Made by a program: the position numbers and the translations under genes. DNA of 49,929 bases from XYD12-FULL-36-8 sp964391015. GTDB lineage: Bacteria; Bacteroidota; Ignavibacteria; Ignavibacteriales; Ignavibacteriaceae. The stretch covers positions 1 to 49,929 of the forward strand of contig CAYMKU010000030.1 in the NCBI GenBank assembly GCA_964391015.1. Reading direction: 5' to 3'. Of this stretch, positions 44,632 through 49,929 are shown one piece after another. How positions within the stretch are numbered: position 1 is the first letter of the stretch; each line of letters starts with the position of its first letter. The notes under the pieces were generated by a model, which worked only from the letters and a program-made list of their open reading frames with translations, was not told the DNA's origin and did not search any database.

Positions 44632-44734
44632 TTAAATATTAGAGTTTTTTGAATACTTGTAGAATCATTCTTAAATTTTCGAGTGTACTCAATCCTTGTT
44701 AATAATTATTTATTGAGGAAAGGTTAAAACAAAA

Positions 44735-45832
44735 TTAATATTTCCTCCCCTTCCAATTAACTCTTTTACCCGTAAAGAGAATTATTGTAGGAAGCAATGT
44801 TACATAAACCAAATAATAAATTTCGAATGTGATGAAATACTTCAAATCCTTAACTAGCCCAAGCTTTATGTACGCAGGGAGCAAAAGAAATAAATCTGTT
44901 GCAAGTTTAAACAAAACTAAATAAAGCCAAGTCTTTGATAAGAATAAGGGAGTTAATAAAGTCAGAACATTGGCCAAATATCCAAAAACGAAAATCACAT
45001 AACCTTCCCAGGGGGCTCTCAATCCACCTATAGACCATCTTTTTTTCTGGTGATACAATGATCTGATATCCGTACAAGCTGCTGATGTTACAAGGGCATC
45101 CTTGTTTAGCGGGTATATAATTTTATACTTTTTAAGCTTATTTATAGCTTTAAGCAAATTAAAATCTTCAGTTATACTAAAAGTAAGATTCTCATAACCA
45201 CCAACTTCGAGGTATGCTTTCTTCCGATAAGACATATTATTTCCGATGCAGCTGATAGGAGTCCCCATGTTAATTGTACCTGCTGCTACAATTAAAAGAT
45301 AGATAAAATCTATTGCCTGCATTCCAGAAAAATTACTATTTGCCGTTTGCGTAGTGAAACCATTAACCATTGCAACATCATCTTGGTAATATGAAACTGT
45401 AGTTTTAATCCAGGAAGGAACCATAACACAATCGGCATCTGTGGTAAGGATTATTTCTCCTGTTGCGATCTCAATTGCATTAGCCAAAGCATTCGTTTTA
45501 CCTTTAAGTCTTCCAATCTCTTTTTTAGTTAAAATCTTCGTGAATTTAGATTTATTGAGAATAAAATTATCAATGATATTGCCAGTATTATCAGTTGATC
45601 TATCATCAACCAAAATTATTTGAAGTTTTTCTTCTGGATACTCAAGCTTGTCAAGCGATTTCAAACATTTTAAGATGCTCCGTTCCTCATTTCTTGCAGC
45701 CACTATCACCGAAACATCCGGTAACTTTTCTCCAGTAGTTCGAGAAAATTTTTTAGAACTGCCTATAATAAATAAAACGGACTGAATGAAATAGCCGGAA
45801 ATTACAATTAGGAAAATTATTTCTATAATCAA
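44735..45832 (-). CDS. Membrane glycosyltransferase, family 2
   Basis: The 365-residue protein has an N-terminal membrane helix, the GT2 nucleotide site (VIVAARNEERSILKCLKSL, IILVDDRSTDNT), the metal-binding TDADC and QKKRW (the QxxRW acceptor motif) followed by two or three C-terminal membrane helices. This layout is that of processive or polyprenyl-linked sugar transferases. It stands alone. The substrate is not evident. The gap up to 46032 holds a possible tiny open frame but nothing convincing. Confidence 0.88.
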   Translation of the reverse strand: MIIEIIFLIVISGYFIQSVLFIIGSSKKFSRTTGEKLPDVSVIVAARNEERSILKCLKSLDKLEYPEEKLQIILVDDRSTDNTGNIIDNFILNKSKFTKILTKKEIGRLKGKTNALANAIEIATGEIILTTDADCVMVPSWIKTTVSYYQDDVAMVNGFTTQTANSNFSGMQAIDFIYLLIVAAGTINMGTPISCIGNNMSYRKKAYLEVGGYENLTFSITEDFNLLKAINKLKKYKIIYPLNKDALVTSAACTDIRSLYHQKKRWSIGGLRAPWEGYVIFVFGYLANVLTLLTPLFLSKTWLYLVLFKLATDLFLLLPAYIKLGLVKDLKYFITFEIYYLVYVTLLPTIILFTGKRVNWKGRKY

Positions 45833-46032
45833 GATAATTCTCCTAATAACAAGAACGCTTTTTGATCTTTTAAAGGATAGTTTTTCAACATTGTTTTATT
45901 TTGAAGAGAAATTTAATAAGATTAGAATGAATATTGTAGTGATGGAAGCCCCAAATACCACAAAAGAAAATTTTATGTACATTTATTTTTTATTACCGAG
46001 AAATTTCGGAAGAAGAATCGGTAGATAAAAAA

Positions 46033-47493
46033 TTATCCTTTTATCACACCTATGGGTCTTAGCTTAGCAACTTTTTTAGTTATTCCTTCTTTATGCATTA
46101 CATCAACAACTTCAGATACATCTTTGTACGCCTCGGGCATCTCCTCAGCAATTGTTTTGTAGCCAGTTGCCTGAATCACAATTCCCTTTTGCTTTAACTC
46201 ATCAAAAAGATTTCTGCCCTTTGCATCTTTTACGGCTTTTGTTCGACTTAAATTTCTTCCCGCACCATGACACGAGCTTCCAAAGGTCTCAAGCATCGCT
46301 TTCTCTGTACCAACAGTTACAAAAGAGTACCTACCCATATCGCCTGGGACTAAAACTGGTTGCCCAACTTCTCGATATTTTGACGGGATCATCTTACTTC
46401 CAGGAGGAAACGCTCTTGTTGCTCCTTTACGATGAACGCATACTTTTTTTGTTTCACCATTGATTCTATGTTCCTCAATCTTAGCAATATTATGGCACAC
46501 ATCATAAACTAAGCTAAATCCCAATTCAGATTCTGTCATCTTAAATGTTTTTAAAAAACTTTTTTTAACAAGGTGCATGATTACCTGACGATTGTTCCAT
46601 GCAAAATTCGCAGCAGATTGCATTGCACTCAGGTAGTCTTTTCCTTCCTTTGAATCAATCGGAGCACAAGCCAACTGCTTATCAGGAAGTTTATATCCGT
46701 AGGAATTGCTCGCTTTCAAAATTGTCTTTAGATAATCATCACAAACCTGATAACCGAGTCCGCGTGATCCTGTATGTATCTGAATTACAATTTGATTTTT
46801 GCACAAACCGAAAATACTTGCAGCTTTATCATTATAAATTTCTTCAACTACATCAACTTCACAGAAGTGATTACCTGAACCTAATGTACCAACTTGATCA
46901 ATACCTCGTTCTATTGCACGTTGACTAATTGCATCTGGATCAGCATTTTTTAAAGTACCGCTTTCTTCTGTAAAATCAATATCTGATTGTTGACCGAGAT
47001 CGTTTTCCAATGCCCAAACAGATCCTTTTGTCAAAACATGTCTTATTTCATTCTGGGATAATTTTTTGATCGCACCATGAGCACCAACTCCGGTTGGTAT
47101 AGTTTGAAATAAGTTTGAGATGAGAGCTTCAATTTTGTCTTGTACAAAATTATATTCCAATGATGTAGCTGCAAGTCTTACTCCGCAATTAATATCATAA
47201 CCAACACCTCCTGGAGAAATAACTCCTTCTTGCAAATCGGTAGCGGCAACACCGCCGATTGGGAAACCATATCCCCAATGAATATCAGGCATCGCTAAAC
47301 TGTATTTTTGAATACCTGGAAGTTGCGCAACATTAATTACCTGCTGCAGTGCCTCATCATTTTGCAGAAATATTTCCATCATTTTTTGTGAAATATAAAT
47401 TCGCCCTGGAACATTCATATCTCCTGACTTTGGAATTTCCCAAAGATTATCACTTAGTCTTTTTAATTCTATTCCGTTTATGATCATTGTCAT
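46033..47493 (-). CDS. rtcB: RtcB family RNA ligase
   Basis: The 486-residue protein is the usual RtcB length. GGVGYDINCGVRL, GTLGSGNHFCEVDVV, HTGSRGLGYQVCDDY, and the C-terminal SSCHGAGRNLSRTKA, whose histidine is guanylylated, are all present. RtcB joins RNA 3'-phosphate or cyclic phosphate ends to 5'-OH ends, using GTP and manganese, in tRNA and RNA repair. The archease gene lies 43 bases upstream and is probably co-transcribed; archease speeds RtcB turnover. Confidence 0.95.
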   Translation of the reverse strand: MTMIINGIELKRLSDNLWEIPKSGDMNVPGRIYISQKMMEIFLQNDEALQQVINVAQLPGIQKYSLAMPDIHWGYGFPIGGVAATDLQEGVISPGGVGYDINCGVRLAATSLEYNFVQDKIEALISNLFQTIPTGVGAHGAIKKLSQNEIRHVLTKGSVWALENDLGQQSDIDFTEESGTLKNADPDAISQRAIERGIDQVGTLGSGNHFCEVDVVEEIYNDKAASIFGLCKNQIVIQIHTGSRGLGYQVCDDYLKTILKASNSYGYKLPDKQLACAPIDSKEGKDYLSAMQSAANFAWNNRQVIMHLVKKSFLKTFKMTESELGFSLVYDVCHNIAKIEEHRINGETKKVCVHRKGATRAFPPGSKMIPSKYREVGQPVLVPGDMGRYSFVTVGTEKAMLETFGSSCHGAGRNLSRTKAVKDAKGRNLFDELKQKGIVIQATGYKTIAEEMPEAYKDVSEVVDVMHKEGITKKVAKLRPIGVIKG

Positions 47494-47536
47494 TTTAAAA
47501 TCTATCCCTCATAAATAAAACACGGATTAATAATAT

Positions 47537-47968
47537 TCAAATATCAAAAATAATCCTCGTTGAAAATTTCATGCTCTTTTTCAGAATATTCATTTGATGA
47601 TATGTTATGGCTTTGATCTCAGATTTGAGCTTGATCTGGTCCCGATTAAAATAACCACCCAGAATATTTGCGGATAAATTCCACAAATTGTTTTCTTCAT
47701 AAATTTCAATCTGCTGGATTGAACTAATCACCCAGTTTGCTGACTGAAAAAGATAATTTAACTCACTTAAAAATGATACTAACAAAATTTCTAAACTATC
47801 TTCTTGAAGTACTAATGACTTATCAAGACAGTGCTCTATGTTTGTTTCATCTGATATTAATTCGCGTAATGCATTGGCAGATGCGATAAACAACTCATTT
47901 AATGAATCAGCTTCAACATCAAATGCAATATCAGCAGTATGATCTGTAAGATTATAAATCCAGTTCAT
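47537..47968 (-). CDS. Archease, RtcB activator
   Basis: The 143-residue protein has the archease opening YNLTDHTADIAFDVEADSLNELF with Asp residues that bind metal in the family, and ELISDETNIEHCLDKSLVLQ further on. It promotes the multiple turnovers of RtcB. Promoter and first gene of the rtcB operon are thus at 47969-48053, divergent from an EamA transporter. Confidence 0.88.
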   Translation of the reverse strand: MNWIYNLTDHTADIAFDVEADSLNELFIASANALRELISDETNIEHCLDKSLVLQEDSLEILLVSFLSELNYLFQSANWVISSIQQIEIYEENNLWNLSANILGGYFNRDQIKLKSEIKAITYHQMNILKKSMKFSTRIIFDI

Positions 47969-48053
47969 TAAAATTCTGTGTAATTTTTTTTAAGTGCTAC
48001 TATATTTTGCTAAACAATTCTTAAATTTCCAACAGATAAAAGACACTATTTAA

Positions 48054-48914
48054 ATGCGAAAATTAGCAGATCATAGAAAAGGAATGTTAGCAGTAATTGT
48101 TGCAGCACTCTTGTGGAGCACTGGTGGGATATTTATAAAACTTATTTCGCTAAATGCACTTCAGCTTTCATGTTTAAGATCCGTTTTTGCTGCACTGGTA
48201 TTTATAATTCTTTTTAGAAAAAAGCTTTTGGAAGTAAATACATTAACCATAATAAATGCCATATCTTACGCCGGAATTCTAATCTTATTCGTTGTAGCAA
48301 CGAAAATGACAACTGCGGCTAATGCAATCTTTCTCCAATACACCGCTCCAATTTATGTTTTGATTCTTGAACCAATAATTAATAAAACCAAATATGAAAT
48401 TGTGAATATAGGCACTATAGTTTTTTGCTTTGTTGGAATGTTTCTCTTTTTCATTGGAGAACTAACGCCTGGTCACATGGAAGGAAATGTGATTGCCCTC
48501 CTATCAGGAATTGCTTTTGCAGCTTTCTTAATTGGAATGAGAAAAAATAAGCCCGAATATCAATTCAGTTCTATCTTTTATGGGAATGTATTAATAACCA
48601 TTATTTGTCTGCCATCTCTTTTCTCGGTTTCGAAATACACTCTAACAGATTTAAGTATGATTGCTTTCCTTGGAATTTTTCAAATAGGTATTCCTTATGC
48701 TTTTTTTAGCTATGGATTAAAACGAATCTACGCAATAGAAGCATCTTTAATCTCAATGATTGAACCAGTATTAAACCCGGTTTGGGTTTTAATAGGTTAT
48801 GGTGAAGTGCCAGCGTTTTTAGCTATTGTTGGGGGAATAATAATAATAAGTGCAATTTCGATTCGTGCATTTCTTTTGGAATCCCCAGTGGTACAAAAAA
48901 AATTGAGATTGTAA
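48054..48914 (+). CDS. EamA/DMT-family transporter
   Basis: The 286-residue protein has about ten membrane helices in two EamA repeats (LAVIVAALLWSTGGIFIKLI; VIALLSGIAFAAFLIGM). These transporters move amino acids, nucleosides or other metabolites. The substrate is not readable. It is divergent from archease and converges on pdxH, with 54 bases in between. Confidence 0.9.
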   Translation: MRKLADHRKGMLAVIVAALLWSTGGIFIKLISLNALQLSCLRSVFAALVFIILFRKKLLEVNTLTIINAISYAGILILFVVATKMTTAANAIFLQYTAPIYVLILEPIINKTKYEIVNIGTIVFCFVGMFLFFIGELTPGHMEGNVIALLSGIAFAAFLIGMRKNKPEYQFSSIFYGNVLITIICLPSLFSVSKYTLTDLSMIAFLGIFQIGIPYAFFSYGLKRIYAIEASLISMIEPVLNPVWVLIGYGEVPAFLAIVGGIIIISAISIRAFLLESPVVQKKLRL

Positions 48915-48968
48915 GATTCTTCAGTCTAATTTATTTTCTGACCAAGTGATCCCCAACCAAAAATTTTG

Positions 48969-49625
48969 TCACGGAGCTAACCTTTCTATTTTCCACTTTC
49001 CCATTTTTAATTTATAACAAATCCGATCATGTAATCTATTATCTCTGCCGTGCCAAAATTCAAATTTTCTCGGGATAACTCGATACCCCCCCCAGAAAGG
49101 TGGCAAAGGAACATCTTGATTACTAAATTTCTTTTTCATCACTTCAAACTGCTGCTCTAAGTATTCACGATTAGCAATCACGCTGCTTTGATTTGATGCC
49201 CAAGCTCCCAATTGACTATTTCTTGGCCTTGTTGCAAAATATGACTGCGATTCTTCCTTAGAAACCAATTTTACTTTTCCACTGATTCTAACTTGTCTCA
49301 CTAATTCATTCCAAAAGAAAAGTAACGTGGCATTTGGATTTTCACTCAACTCTCTTGCTTTATCACTTTCGTAATTGGTGAAAAAAACGAACCCCTTCTC
49401 ATCATATCCTTTTAACAAAACAACTCTTGCTGACGGAATACCTTTTTTGTTAGCTGTTGCCAGTATCATGGCATCTGGATTTAGAAGTTTTAATTTAATT
49501 GCTTCACGCATCCACAATTTAAATTGAGAAAATGGGCTTGCGGATACAGTATGTTCATCCAATTCCTTGTATAGAGTTGATCCGGTTGGATAAATATCTT
49601 TACTTTTACTAATAACCTTCCTCAT
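48969..49625 (-). CDS. pdxH: Pyridoxamine/pyridoxine 5'-phosphate oxidase
   Basis: The 218-residue flavoenzyme has the PdxH landmarks: PDAMILATANKKGIPSARVVL, KGFVFFTNYESDKARELSENP, VRISGKVKLVSKEESQSYF, RPRNSQLGAWASNQSS and the C-terminal EFWHGRDNRLHDRICY. FMN is bound between subunits. It makes pyridoxal phosphate from the pyridoxine and pyridoxamine forms in the salvage pathway. It stands alone here. Confidence 0.94.
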   Translation of the reverse strand: MRKVISKSKDIYPTGSTLYKELDEHTVSASPFSQFKLWMREAIKLKLLNPDAMILATANKKGIPSARVVLLKGYDEKGFVFFTNYESDKARELSENPNATLLFFWNELVRQVRISGKVKLVSKEESQSYFATRPRNSQLGAWASNQSSVIANREYLEQQFEVMKKKFSNQDVPLPPFWGGYRVIPRKFEFWHGRDNRLHDRICYKLKMGKWKIERLAP

Positions 49626-49850
49626 TAGAAAAATTTTTTAATTATAAACAACTAAATATTAATTCTGAAAAATTCATCATGCTTGATGATGTTAGTTGCA
49701 ATAAAATAATTTTCTGTTTGTAATTTAATATAATAACATCACCTTAACTATAGTAGGTATATCAAGATTGTTAAATATTGAGGCGGCACAACTTTCTTGA
49801 AATAATCATTTCTCATGAGTAACTTACCGAAGAAAGATTTAGCCGTTACT

Positions 49851-49923
49851 GCGAGCGTAACTCAGTTGGTAGAGTGTCAGCTTCCCAAGCTGAATGTCGC
49901 GGGTTCGAGCCCCGTCGCTCGCT
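49851..49923 (+). tRNA. tRNA-Gly, anticodon CCC
   Basis: A full cloverleaf can be drawn. The acceptor GCGAGCG (49851-49857) pairs with CGCTCGC at 49916-49922. The D arm CTCAGTTGGTAGAG is at 49861-49874, the anticodon loop TTCCCAA at 49882-49888 with CCC at 49884-49886, and the T arm ends in CCCGT at 49911-49915. The discriminator T is at 49923. CCA is not encoded. CCC reads GGG, glycine. Confidence 0.92.
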
Positions 49924-49929
49924 CAAGTA

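Noticed and set aside
45927..46028. A 33-codon forward frame between the glycosyltransferase and rtcB genes
   Set aside because: It has no ribosome site and no recognisable family; the chance of such a short frame in AT-rich DNA is high.

Overview
The window is AT-rich bacterial DNA that most resembles an Ignavibacteria-type member of the Bacteroidota. The evidence is the type IX secretion tail wording (QNYPNPFNPSTKI... KVYD.LGNEVATLVNE), PorV/PorQ-like proteins, a TonB receptor with a DUF4249 partner, a BshB1 bacillithiol deacetylase, and several S23 four-helix-bundle genes. The taxon is inferred from protein style; no rRNA is present.

Region 1 (1-11579, + strand) is a tricarboxylic-acid cluster: isocitrate dehydrogenase family (5' end off the window), an HD-domain protein, an aconitase-family hydratase whose wording is closest to fungal homoaconitase Lys4, a MmgE/PrpD protein, a CitD-CitE fusion and CitF. 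Together they could interconvert 2-oxoglutarate, isocitrate, citrate, acetate and oxaloacetate. Almost every junction of the cluster holds an inserted unit. Three junctions carry an S23 gene bounded by inverted repeats built of degenerate heptamers. One carries a HEPN plus AIPR-like gene pair. One carries a gene-less heptamer palindrome.

Region 2 (11658-16541) holds a small lipoprotein and a reverse-strand MacAB-like export operon (adaptor, ATPase, two FtsX-type permeases). Region 3 (16657-21322, reverse) is a TonB receptor, DUF4249 lipoprotein and PEGA/propeller lipoprotein operon. Region 4 (21521-31005) is mostly housekeeping: acetyl-CoA synthetase, NfeD with slipin, an active/inactive M16 peptidase pair, BshB1 and small secreted proteins.

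Region 5 (31111-38423) is the repeat-rich accessory region. Two type IX cargo genes each carry the same 54-nt palindromic repeat in frame inside the sorting domain. A stretch of about 1.2 kb without a gene holds three palindromic or heptameric elements and an array of about 34 degenerate units with a strict 21-bp period, whose two halves are oppositely oriented. Then come a two-gene unknown (small TPR-like protein plus a membrane coiled-coil protein), a secreted amidohydrolase, and a DUF559 nuclease gene bracketed by two nearly identical palindromic repeats, one of which supplies its stop codon.

Region 6 (38422-49923) has two PorV/PorQ-like proteins, a propeller protein, a lipoprotein, a site-2 protease, a DUF1207 protein, a glycosyltransferase, RtcB with archease, an EamA transporter, PdxH and a tRNA-Gly(CCC).

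The most unusual content is the small repeat-bounded cassettes (S23 and DUF559), the HEPN/AIPR-like pair inside a metabolic operon, and the 21-bp-phased array. All calls come from reading the sequence; no database search was run, and repeat matches were counted by hand.
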